NCBI RefSeq assembly: GCF_011058255.1
Contig: NZ_JAALFH010000066.1
Coordinates: 62,001 to 126,000 of the forward strand
Length of the DNA: 64,000 nucleotides
Direction: 5' to 3'
Source: Thioalkalivibrio sp. XN8
GTDB taxonomy: Bacteria > Pseudomonadota > Gammaproteobacteria > Steroidobacterales > XN24
Part shown: in pieces, positions 49,968-64,000 of the stretch
How the letters are laid out: each line of letters begins with the position of its first letter
Position numbering within the stretch: the first letter of the stretch is position 1
Position numbers and translations under genes: made by a program
Notes under the pieces: generated by a model
What the model was told of the DNA's origin: nothing
Seen by the model: only the letters and a program-made list of their open reading frames with translations
Database searches by the model: none

Positions 49968-50443
49968 GTCTGCATGCGCAGCCGGACGCGGAGATGGTCG
50001 AGCAGCGCCGCCAGGACCGGCCAGGCCAGGGCCGCCGCGGCCACTGGCGCCAGGCGGCGCCAGTCCAGCGTCGCTGCGCTGGTCACGCCGTCGACCCAGA
50101 AGACGAGGAACTGGTGCACGAAGACCATCCCGACCACGGCCATGGTCTGCTGCCAGGGCGGGAAGACGCGCAACCGCAGGTGGAAATACAGCGCGATCCA
50201 GATGGTGACGGTCATGGCGAGGGCGTGCTGGCCAAGCACGCTGCCCTTGAGCACGTCCAGCACCAGGCCCACCGCCCAGGCCATCGCCAGCCCGTAACGC
50301 CGCGGATAGGACAGGGCCCAGTAGACCGCCACCAGCGCCACCCAGGGCGGCCGCCAGGCGGAGAGTTCGGGCGGCAGCGGCGCCACCTCCAGTGACAGGG
50401 CTGCCAGCAGCGAGACCAGCATCGGCCAGTGGCGGGCGCTCAC
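49964..50443 (-). CDS. mreD: Rod-shape protein MreD
   Basis: 159 aa, small hydrophobic integral membrane protein. SYPRRYGLAMAWAVGLVLDVL and VLGQHALAMTVTIWIAL are MreD boxes. It overlaps mreC upstream and mrdA downstream by 4 bases each. Confidence 0.94.
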   Translation of the reverse strand: MSARHWPMLVSLLAALSLEVAPLPPELSAWRPPWVALVAVYWALSYPRRYGLAMAWAVGLVLDVLKGSVLGQHALAMTVTIWIALYFHLRLRVFPPWQQTMAVVGMVFVHQFLVFWVDGVTSAATLDWRRLAPVAAAALAWPVLAALLDHLRVRLRMQT

Positions 50444-51372
50444 GGGTCCCCTCCCGCGGGTTCATCGGCGGCCTTGCCGCCGCCTGCAGGTGGCTCCGCG
50501 GGGGTCGCCGCCGGCAGCATCTCGGCTTCGCCGCCCTCCCACAGCAACAGGACCTGGCGGCTGCGGTTCAGCGCCGCGGTCGGCTCGGCTTCCACCTGTG
50601 CGAAGGGCTCGCCCGGCCGGCGGTCCACCCGGCTGATGCGAGCGACGGGGTAGCCGTGCGGAAAGGCGTCGCCGAGGCCGGAGGAGACCAACAGGTCGCC
50701 GATCCGCACGTCGGCGCTGTTGGGCAGGAAGGGCAGGTCCATCCGGCTCACGTCGCCGACGCCGATGGCCACCGTCCGCAGCCCGCTGCGGACCACTTCC
50801 ACCGGGGTCGCGTGGCTGGGGTCGCTGATGAGGATCGCCTCGGCCCCGAGCGGATCGACCCGGATGACCTGGCCGACGATGCCGTCGGCGTCCACCAGGG
50901 CCTGGCCCTCGAAGACGCCGGCGTGCGAGCCGCGGTTCAGCGCGATGCGGTGACGGTAGGGGTCCAGGTCGACCGCCAGGATCTCGGCCACCTGGACGCG
51001 GTCCGCCAGCTTGGCGGGCGAGTCCATCAAGGCCCGCAGGCGCGCGTTCTCGGCCTCCAGCACCGCCATCTGCTGCAGGTGGACCTGCTGGCGCAGGCTT
51101 TCGGCGCGCAGGGCCTCGTTCGCGGCCACCAGGCGGGCGCGCTCCGCCAGCGACTCGCGGCCCCACAGGAACACCGCCGAGGGCATGTCCACCAGCACGC
51201 GGATCGGGTAGACGGCGACCGCCAGGCCGCCGCGGACGGCGTCCATGTGGCCCTCGCGATGGTCAAGAAACATCAGGGCAGCCGATAGCACGGCCAGCAG
51301 CACCGCGCGGGTGCCGAGCGAGGGTCCGCGGTCGAACAGCGGCTTGTTGTCGGACGGGTTCAGGGGGCTCAC
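50440..51372 (-). CDS. mreC: Cell-shape protein MreC
   Basis: 310 aa. One membrane helix near 25-40, a coiled coil (about 75-115) and the periplasmic beta-barrel part with LDPYRHRIALNRGSHAGVFE, GIVGQVIRVDPLGAEAILIS and DLLVSSGLGDAFPHGYPVA. It binds and activates PBP2 in the elongasome. The C-terminal 40 residues are Pro/Ala/Gly-rich. A gap of 61 bases separates it from mreB. Confidence 0.96.
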   Translation of the reverse strand: MSPLNPSDNKPLFDRGPSLGTRAVLLAVLSAALMFLDHREGHMDAVRGGLAVAVYPIRVLVDMPSAVFLWGRESLAERARLVAANEALRAESLRQQVHLQQMAVLEAENARLRALMDSPAKLADRVQVAEILAVDLDPYRHRIALNRGSHAGVFEGQALVDADGIVGQVIRVDPLGAEAILISDPSHATPVEVVRSGLRTVAIGVGDVSRMDLPFLPNSADVRIGDLLVSSGLGDAFPHGYPVARISRVDRRPGEPFAQVEAEPTAALNRSRQVLLLWEGGEAEMLPAATPAEPPAGGGKAADEPAGGDP

Positions 51373-51433
51373 GGCAGGCTCTGGGCTAACCGCGGCCTAT
51401 TGTGGACTGGAGCGTGGGCCTCTGGCCAGCGCC

Positions 51434-52645
<1,212 letters not shown>

Positions 52646-52933
52646 ATGAAGTTGACCCGTGACGAGGTCGAGTCTATCGCGCACCTGGCCCGGCTGGGGA
52701 TCTCCGGCGACGAGATTCCGCCGCTGGCTGACAACCTGTCCCGGATCATCGATTTCGTCCAGCAGCTGGAACGGGCCGACACCGAGGGTGTCACGCCGAT
52801 GGCCCACCCGCTCAACATGACCCAGCCCCTGCGCGAGGACCGGGTCACCGAGCCCGACCAGCGCGACCTCTACCAGCAGAACGCCACTGCCGTGGAGGCC
52901 GGGCTGTACCTGGTCCCCCGGGTGATCGAGTAG
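52646..52933 (+). CDS. gatC: Asp-tRNA(Asn)/Glu-tRNA(Gln) amidotransferase subunit C
   Basis: 95 aa. Small subunit that stabilises the GatA-GatB complex. LTRDEVESIAHLARLGIS at the N-terminus and GVTPMAHPLNMTQPLREDRV are family boxes. AGGAGG at an ideal distance fixes the start. First gene of gatCAB. Confidence 0.96.
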   Translation: MKLTRDEVESIAHLARLGISGDEIPPLADNLSRIIDFVQQLERADTEGVTPMAHPLNMTQPLREDRVTEPDQRDLYQQNATAVEAGLYLVPRVIE

Positions 52934-52948
52934 CGGAGGAGCGCGAAC

Positions 52949-54406
52949 ATGCATGCCATGACCCTGGCGCAGATGGCGCGTGGCCTCGCGGCTGGAGAGT
53001 TCAGCAGCGCGGAGCTGGTGCGCCACCTGCTGGACCGTATCGGCCGGCTCGACGGCGAGCTCAACGCCTTCGTCACCGTGACCGGCGACGCTGCGCTGGA
53101 GGCTGCGCAGGCGGCCGACGCCGCCCGTGCCGCGGGCACGATCGGGCCGCTCGCGGGGCTGCCCATCGCCCACAAGGATATTTTCTGCACGGCCGGCGTG
53201 AAGACCAGCTGTGGCTCGCGCATGCTGGACAACTTCGTCTCGCCCTACGACGCCACCGTGGTCGAGCGACTGCGCGCCGCCGGCGTGGTCATGCTCGGCA
53301 AGACCAACATGGACGAGTTCGCCATGGGCTCGTCGAACGAGACGAGTTTCTATGGCCCGGTCCGCAACCCCTGGGATACCTCGCGGGTCCCCGGCGGCTC
53401 GTCGGGCGGCTCCGCCGCGGCGGTGGCGGCGCGGCTGGTGCCGGCCGCGACCGGCACGGACACCGGCGGCTCCATTCGCCAGCCGGCCGCGCTGACCGGA
53501 ATCACCGGCATCAAGCCGACCTACGGGCGGGTGTCGCGCTACGGCATGATCGCTTTCGCCTCCAGCCTGGACCAGGCCGGGCTGCTGACCCAGACGGCCG
53601 AGGACGCGGCCTTGCTGCTCGGCGCCATGGCCGGCCACGACCCGCGTGATTCCACCTCGGTGGACGCGCCGGTGCCGGACTACACCGCCGGGCTCGACGC
53701 GCCCCTCGAGGGGCTGAAAATCGGCCTGGTCGAGCAGTTCATGGACGAGGGGCTGCAGCCCGAGAACGCGGCCGCGATCGAGGCGGCACTGAAGGTGCTC
53801 GAGGGCCTCGGCGCCACGGTGCGCCGGATCAGCCTGCCGAACATCGGGCTGTCCGTGCCGGCCTACTACGTGGTGGCGCCGGCGGAGTGCTCGTCGAACC
53901 TGTCCCGCTTCGACGGCGTGCGCTTCGGCTACCGCACCGCTGAGCCGCGCGACCTGGAGGACCTTTACAAGCGCAGCCGGGGCGAGGGCTTCGGCGCCGA
54001 GGTCAAGCGCCGGATCATGACCGGCACCTATGTGCTGTCGGCCGGCTACTACGACGCCTACTACCTCAAGGCGCAGCGCGTGCGGCAGCTGATCGCCGCC
54101 GATTTCCGGCGCGCCTTCGAGGAGGTCGACGTCATCGTCGGGCCGACCTCGCCGACCCCGGCCTTCGAGCTGGGCGCCAAGGTGGACGACCCCGTCACCA
54201 TGTACCTGAACGACATCTACACCATCGGCGTGAACCTGGCCGGGCTGCCGGGGCTGTCCGCGCCCTGCGGCTTCGTCGACGGGCTGCCGGTCGGCCTGCA
54301 GCTCGTCGGGCGGGCTTTCGACGAGGGACGGATCCTCAATGTCGCCCACCGCTACCAGCAGGCCACCGACTGGCATGCGCAGGCGCCCGGCGGCGCCTTC
54401 GCCTGA
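52949..54406 (+). CDS. gatA: Asp-tRNA(Asn)/Glu-tRNA(Gln) amidotransferase subunit A
   Basis: 485 aa amidase that releases ammonia from glutamine for the transamidation of misacylated tRNA. Catalytic triad Lys76 (IAHKDIF), Ser151 ([11 protein letters not shown]) and Ser175 ([10 protein letters not shown]) is complete. GGAGGA eight bases upstream supports the ATG at 52949; a second in-frame ATG at 52958 is possible. The gatB start is 11 bases after its stop. Confidence 0.97.
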   Translation: MHAMTLAQMARGLAAGEFSSAELVRHLLDRIGRLDGELNAFVTVTGDAALEAAQAADAARAAGTIGPLAGLPIAHKDIFCTAGVKTSCGSRMLDNFVSPYDATVVERLRAAGVVMLGKTNMDEFAMGSSNETSFYGPVRNPWDTSRVPGGSSGGSAAAVAARLVPAATGTDTGGSIRQPAALTGITGIKPTYGRVSRYGMIAFASSLDQAGLLTQTAEDAALLLGAMAGHDPRDSTSVDAPVPDYTAGLDAPLEGLKIGLVEQFMDEGLQPENAAAIEAALKVLEGLGATVRRISLPNIGLSVPAYYVVAPAECSSNLSRFDGVRFGYRTAEPRDLEDLYKRSRGEGFGAEVKRRIMTGTYVLSAGYYDAYYLKAQRVRQLIAADFRRAFEEVDVIVGPTSPTPAFELGAKVDDPVTMYLNDIYTIGVNLAGLPGLSAPCGFVDGLPVGLQLVGRAFDEGRILNVAHRYQQATDWHAQAPGGAFA

Positions 54407-54417
54407 GGAACGAGCAC

Positions 54418-55851
54418 ATGGAATGGGAAACCGTCATCGGCCTGGAGATCCACGCCCAGCTCGCGACCCGCAGCAAGATCTTCTCCGGCGCGGCCACCGC
54501 CTACGGCGCGGCGCCCAACAGCCAGGCCTGCCTGGTGGACCTCGGCTACCCGGGCGTCCTGCCGGTGCTCAACGCCGGGGTGGTGCGCATGGCCATCGCC
54601 TTCGGTCTCGCCACCGAGTCGACCGTGGCCGCGCGCTCGGTGTTCGCGCGCAAGAACTACTTCTACCCCGACCTGCCGAAGGGCTACCAGATCAGCCAGT
54701 ACGAGCTGCCGGTGGTGCATGACGGCCGCATCGAGATCCGGCTCGACGACGGCAGCCGCAAGACCGTGGGCATCACCCGTGCCCACCTCGAGGAGGACGC
54801 CGGCAAGTCGTTGCACGAGGACTTCCACGGCCAGTCCGGCATCGACCTGAACCGCGCCGGCACGCCGCTGCTCGAGATCGTGTCCGAGCCGGACCTGCGT
54901 TCGGCGAAGGAAGCTGTGGCTTACATGAAGGCGATCCACCAGCTGGTGCGCTACCTCGGCATCTGCGACGGCAACATGCAGGAAGGCTCCTTCCGCTGCG
55001 ACGCCAATATTTCGGTGCGTCCCGTCGGGCGCCACGAGTTCGGCACCCGCGCGGAGATCAAGAACCTCAACTCCTTCCGCTTCGTGGAGCGCGCCATCCT
55101 GTTCGAGGTCGAGCGGCAGATCGACATCCTCGAGTCGGGCGGCAAGGTGGTGCAGGAGACGCGCCTGTACGACCCGGACAAGGACGAGACGCGGCCGATG
55201 CGCAGCAAGGAAGAGGCTAACGACTATCGTTACTTCCCCGACCCTGACCTGCTGCCGCTGGAAATCGGCCCCGAGCAGGTCGAAGCGGTGCGCGCCGCGC
55301 TGCCGGAGCTGCCGTGGCAGAAGCGCGATCGTTTCATGGCCGAGTACGGACTGTCGGACTACGACGCCGGCGTGCTGAGCTCGGCGCGGGCGGTGGCCGA
55401 TTATTTCGAGACCGTCGCGGCGGGTGTGGCGGACAAGAAGCTGGCCGCCAACTGGGTGATGGGCGAGCTGGCGGGCGCCCTCAACAAGGCCGGCCTGGAC
55501 ATCGCCGCCAGCCCCGTGGACGCGCACGGGCTGCTGGGCCTCCTGCACCGGATCGAGGACCAGACCATCTCGGGCAAGATCGCCAAGGAAGTGTTCGAGG
55601 CAATGTGGGCCGGCGAGGGCGATGCCGACGCCGTGATCGAGGCGCGCGGCCTGAAGCAGATCACCGACACGGGCGCCCTCGAGGACGTGATCCGCGAGGT
55701 CATCGCCGGCAACCCGAACCAGCTCGAGCAGTACCGTGCGGGCAAGGACAAGCTGTTCGGCTTCTTCGTCGGGCAGGTGATGAAGGCGACCGGCGGCAAG
55801 GCCAATCCTGCGCTGGTGAACGAGCTGCTGAAGAAGTTGCTGGCCGGTTGA
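54418..55851 (+). CDS. gatB: Asp-tRNA(Asn)/Glu-tRNA(Gln) amidotransferase subunit B
   Basis: 477 aa. Binds the misacylated tRNA, phosphorylates the side chain and amidates it. [51 protein letters not shown] and KNLNSFRF are diagnostic; the C-terminal YqeY-like helical tail is complete. Whether the organism uses the complex for Asn, Gln or both cannot be told from this window. Confidence 0.97.
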   Translation: MEWETVIGLEIHAQLATRSKIFSGAATAYGAAPNSQACLVDLGYPGVLPVLNAGVVRMAIAFGLATESTVAARSVFARKNYFYPDLPKGYQISQYELPVVHDGRIEIRLDDGSRKTVGITRAHLEEDAGKSLHEDFHGQSGIDLNRAGTPLLEIVSEPDLRSAKEAVAYMKAIHQLVRYLGICDGNMQEGSFRCDANISVRPVGRHEFGTRAEIKNLNSFRFVERAILFEVERQIDILESGGKVVQETRLYDPDKDETRPMRSKEEANDYRYFPDPDLLPLEIGPEQVEAVRAALPELPWQKRDRFMAEYGLSDYDAGVLSSARAVADYFETVAAGVADKKLAANWVMGELAGALNKAGLDIAASPVDAHGLLGLLHRIEDQTISGKIAKEVFEAMWAGEGDADAVIEARGLKQITDTGALEDVIREVIAGNPNQLEQYRAGKDKLFGFFVGQVMKATGGKANPALVNELLKKLLAG

Positions 55852-56738
55852 TGAGCGGCGCAGACGCGCTGCGGCGCTTCATGTTCGAGGACTTCCCGGT
55901 CCGCGGGCAGCTGGTGCGGCTGGAGCGGAGCTGGCAGGAGATGCTGGCGCGCCAGGACTACCCGCCGGCGGTGCGCAGCCTGTTGGGCGAGGCCATGGCC
56001 GCCTGCGTGCTGCTGGCTTCGACCCTCAAGTTCGACGGCCAGATGACCCTGCAGATCCAGGGCGAAGGCGAGCTCAGCCTGCTGGTGGTCCAGTGCGGCA
56101 GCGACCTGACGGTGCGCGGCCTGGCGAAATGGCGCGGCGACGACCCGCAGGGCACGCTGGCGGAACTCACCGGCCACGGCCGGCTGGCCATCACCATCGA
56201 GCGCAGCAAGGGCCGGGAGCGCTACCAGGGCATCGTGCTGGCCGACACCGACACGCTGGCTGGCTGCCTCGAGGGTTATTTCGCCCGGTCAGAGCAGCTG
56301 CCGACGAGGCTGTGGCTGGCTGCCGACGGCGCCGGGGCTGCGGGGATGTTGTTGCAGCAGCTGCCGGCCGGCGCGACTGAGGCGCAACCCGACGAGGACG
56401 GCTGGCGCCGCGCGGGCCTGCTGGCCGCAACGCTGACGCCGGAGGAGCTGCTGGGTCTCGAGCCGCGGGAGCTGCTGCGCCGGCTGTTCCACGAGGAAGA
56501 CCTGCGCCTGGCCGAGGAACGCGCGGTCAATTTCCATTGCAGCTGCAACCGCGAGCGCGTGGAGTCGGCGCTGCGCCTGCTGGGCCGGAGCGAGCTCGAC
56601 GACCTGCTGGCGGTCGAGGAGCGGATCGAGGTGCGCTGCGAGTTCTGCAACGCGGCCTACGAGCTCGACCGGGTGGACGTGGAGCGGCTGCTGGTGGAAG
56701 AAGGCGCCCGGCCGCCGGAGTCGGACCGGCTGCACTAG
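55851..56738 (+). CDS. hslO: Redox-regulated chaperone Hsp33
   Basis: 295 aa; ATG shares one base with the gatB stop (TGATG), an unusual partner for this gene. Hsp33 is a holdase activated by oxidation through a C-terminal zinc centre; the four ligands are present as Cys230-x-Cys232 (FHCSCNRERV) and Cys263-x-x-Cys266 (RCEFCNAAYEL). The N-terminal LRRFMFEDFPVRGQLVRL is typical. Confidence 0.95.
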   Translation: MSGADALRRFMFEDFPVRGQLVRLERSWQEMLARQDYPPAVRSLLGEAMAACVLLASTLKFDGQMTLQIQGEGELSLLVVQCGSDLTVRGLAKWRGDDPQGTLAELTGHGRLAITIERSKGRERYQGIVLADTDTLAGCLEGYFARSEQLPTRLWLAADGAGAAGMLLQQLPAGATEAQPDEDGWRRAGLLAATLTPEELLGLEPRELLRRLFHEEDLRLAEERAVNFHCSCNRERVESALRLLGRSELDDLLAVEERIEVRCEFCNAAYELDRVDVERLLVEEGARPPESDRLH

Positions 56739-62400
<5,662 letters not shown>

Positions 62401-62412
62401 TTTAATGCGCGC

Positions 62413-63645
62413 ATGACCCCCGAAATCGTCGAGCCCAGCCGGGCGCTCACCGGCGTCAAGTACGAAATCCGCGGCCGCCTCGCCCGCCGCGCGCTCGAGC
62501 TCGAGCGCATGGGCTACGAGATCATCGCCCTCAATATCGGCAACCCGGGCCTGTACGGCTTCCGGACGCCGGAAACGATGCGGCTGGCGATGATCGAGAA
62601 CCTGCAGGGCAGCGAACCCTATTGCCACCAGAAAGGCATCTTCCCGGCGCGCGAGGCCGTGGTGATGCAACAGCAGACCCGCGGCGTCGTCGGCGTCACG
62701 GCCGACGACGTGTTCATCGGCAACGGCGTCAGCGAGCTGATCGACCTGACCCTGCGCGCGCTGGTCAACGACGGCGACGAGGTGCTGGTGCCGAGTCCGG
62801 ATTACCCGCTGTGGACCGCCGCCACGGTGCTCAACGGCGCCCGCGCCGTGCACTATCCCTGCCGGCCGGAGAACGGCTTCCTGCCCGATCCGGAGGAAGT
62901 CGAGCGGCTCGTTACGCCGCGTACCCGGGCGCTGGTGGTGATCAACCCGAACAACCCGACCGGCCGCGTCTACCCGCGCGAGCTGCTCGAGTCGCTGGCG
63001 CGGCTGGCCGAGCGGCACCGCCTGGTGGTCTTCAGCGACGAGATCTACGACTCCATGACCTATGACGGGGCCGAGCATGTCCCCATGGCGACCATCGTCC
63101 AGGACACGCTGTGCGGCACCTTTTCGGGGCTGTCCAAGGTCTATCGTGCCTGCGGTTACCGGGTGGGGTGGGTGGTCTTCTCGGGCTCCCGCGACACCGC
63201 TGACCGCTACCTCGAGTCGGTCGAGCTGCTGTCCGCCCTGCGGCTGTGCGCGAACGTGCCCGGGCAATGGGCGGTGCAGACGGCCATCGGCGGCTACCAG
63301 AGCATCCGGGACCTGGTCAGCCCGGGCGGCCGGCTGTACGAATCACGCCAGGCCGTGATCGACGGCGCGGCCGGCAGCAAGTTCATCGACCTGGTGACGC
63401 CCGAGGGCGCCATGTACGCCTTTCCGCGCGTGCGCACCGACGAGCTGCCGGACTTCGACGACGAGCGCTTCGCCTACGAGCTGCTCGAACACAAGCACGT
63501 GCTGGTGGCGCCCGGCGTCAGTTTCAACACGCCCTACAACGACCACTTCCGCATCACCACGCTGCCCGAGCCGGCGGTCATCGGCGAGGTCTTCGCCCGC
63601 ATCGAGGACCTGCTGCACGACTGGGCCGTGGCGGAAGCGTCCTAG
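62413..63645 (+). CDS. alaA: AlaA-like PLP aminotransferase (class I/II)
   Basis: 410 aa. YEIIALNIGNPGLYGF, SEPYCHQKGIFPARE, FIGNGVSEL, PSPDYPLWTA, VVINPNNPTGRVY and TFSGLSKVYRACGYRVGW with PLP-binding Lys242 identify the AlaA/AlaC type, which makes alanine from pyruvate and glutamate. Substrate assignment is by family. It starts 12 bases after metH and may be read through from it. Its stop codon is part of a strong hairpin. Confidence 0.88.
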   Translation: MTPEIVEPSRALTGVKYEIRGRLARRALELERMGYEIIALNIGNPGLYGFRTPETMRLAMIENLQGSEPYCHQKGIFPAREAVVMQQQTRGVVGVTADDVFIGNGVSELIDLTLRALVNDGDEVLVPSPDYPLWTAATVLNGARAVHYPCRPENGFLPDPEEVERLVTPRTRALVVINPNNPTGRVYPRELLESLARLAERHRLVVFSDEIYDSMTYDGAEHVPMATIVQDTLCGTFSGLSKVYRACGYRVGWVVFSGSRDTADRYLESVELLSALRLCANVPGQWAVQTAIGGYQSIRDLVSPGGRLYESRQAVIDGAAGSKFIDLVTPEGAMYAFPRVRTDELPDFDDERFAYELLEHKHVLVAPGVSFNTPYNDHFRITTLPEPAVIGEVFARIEDLLHDWAVAEAS

Positions 63646-63670
63646 GCGCGCGGCCCTCCGGCCGCGCGCC
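63645..63670. terminator. Bidirectional hairpin between alaA and the S9 peptidase gene
   Basis: Perfect 11-base arms GGCGCGCGGCC and GGCCGCGCGCC enclose a 4-base loop. The stem begins at the last base of the alaA TAG and ends 8 bases before the stop of the convergent peptidase gene. It lacks a T-run on both strands, so termination strength is uncertain, but the position between converging genes fits a shared terminator. Confidence 0.55.
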
Positions 63671-63678
63671 CCGGAAAG

Positions 63679-64000
63679 CTACTCCGCCACCGGCGCCGGC
63701 GCGAGTCGCTCCAGCAGGTAGGCGAACACCAGGGCGTTGAGATAAGCGCTCTGCTTCAGGTTGGCCGCGCCGCCGTGGCCGCCCTCGATGTTCTCGTAGT
63801 AGAGCACCTCGTGCCCCTGGTCGAGCATCTTCGCCACCATCTTGCGGGCGTGGCCCGGATGGACCCGGTCGTCCCGCGTCGAGGTGGCGAAGAAGGCCAC
63901 CGGGTACTCGGCGTCGGCAGACACGTTCTGGTAGGGCGAATACTTGCTGATGTAGGCCCACTGCTCGGGATCGTCGGGGTTGCCGTACTCGGCCATCCAG
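63679..64000 (-). CDS. Prolyl oligopeptidase family (S9) peptidase, C-terminal part
   Basis: Only the last 106 residues are visible; the gene runs off the right edge. EYGNPDDPEQWAYISKYSPY, STRDDRVHPGHARKM (catalytic Asp) and NIEGGHGGAANLKQ (catalytic His) match the alpha/beta-hydrolase end of S9A prolyl endopeptidases. The nucleophile Ser lies outside the window, as does any signal peptide. Confidence 0.88.
   Translation of the reverse strand, partial: WMAEYGNPDDPEQWAYISKYSPYQNVSADAEYPVAFFATSTRDDRVHPGHARKMVAKMLDQGHEVLYYENIEGGHGGAANLKQSAYLNALVFAYLLERLAPAPVAE

Noticed and set aside
47475-50297. Long + strand open frame opposite rodA, mrdA and mreD
   Set aside because: Same reason: a shadow frame with no recognisable domain, lying over three clearly conserved - strand genes.

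Overview
The window is GC-rich and reads as the chromosome of a Gammaproteobacterium. Two blocks are classical for that class: lptD-surA-pdxA-rsmA-apaG-apaH and mreBCD-mrdA-rodA-mltB-rlpA-dacA-ybeD-lipB. GatCAB plus a regulator-metF-metH cluster would fit a deep-branching group (Woeseia-, Steroidobacter- or Wenzhouxiangella-like). The placement is inference from gene content; no rRNA or other marker is present.

Bases 81-34063 hold a head-to-tail array of 16 complete paralogous genes on the + strand (called array genes 1-16). Each predicted protein (616-741 aa) has a short N-terminal membrane domain (two helices, a cytoplasmic loop, a third helix), an Ala/Pro-rich linker, a FlgO / 'TolB amino-terminal domain'-like module (COG5616 type, function unknown) and a long TPR region. 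Positive charges before helix 1 and between helices 2 and 3 predict that the FlgO-like and TPR parts are periplasmic. Nearly every junction is a 4-nt ATGA or GTGA stop/start overlap, so the array looks like one or a few translationally coupled operons. Two remnants of deleted members (10111-10170 and 26898-27011) show there were at least 18. Each remnant is followed by a toxin-antitoxin cassette, and the last gene of each cassette again overlaps the next array gene by 4 nt. The first cassette has a PIN toxin broken by an in-frame deletion; the second looks intact. A Tat-exported intradiol dioxygenase gene lies between array genes 14 and 15. I cannot name the function of this array; it is the strongest candidate here for an undescribed system.

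Bases 34060-42334 (- strand) hold kynureninase, apaH, apaG, a universal stress protein, rsmA, pdxA, surA and lptD. A divergent murU (42411-43076, +) follows without its usual partner amgK.

Bases 43043-52477 (- strand) form the cell-shape and peptidoglycan block: mreB, mreC, mreD, mrdA, rodA, mltB, rlpA, dacA, ybeD, lipB, with most genes overlapping. Bases 52646-56738 (+) hold gatC-gatA-gatB-hslO. Bases 56857-62400 (+) hold an ArsR/methyltransferase fusion regulator (SahR-like) with a palindrome just before its start, then metF and metH; this is the methyl branch of methionine synthesis. An AlaA-like aminotransferase follows, and a prolyl-oligopeptidase gene (- strand) runs off the right edge. 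No tRNA, rRNA, CRISPR array or insertion sequence was seen.
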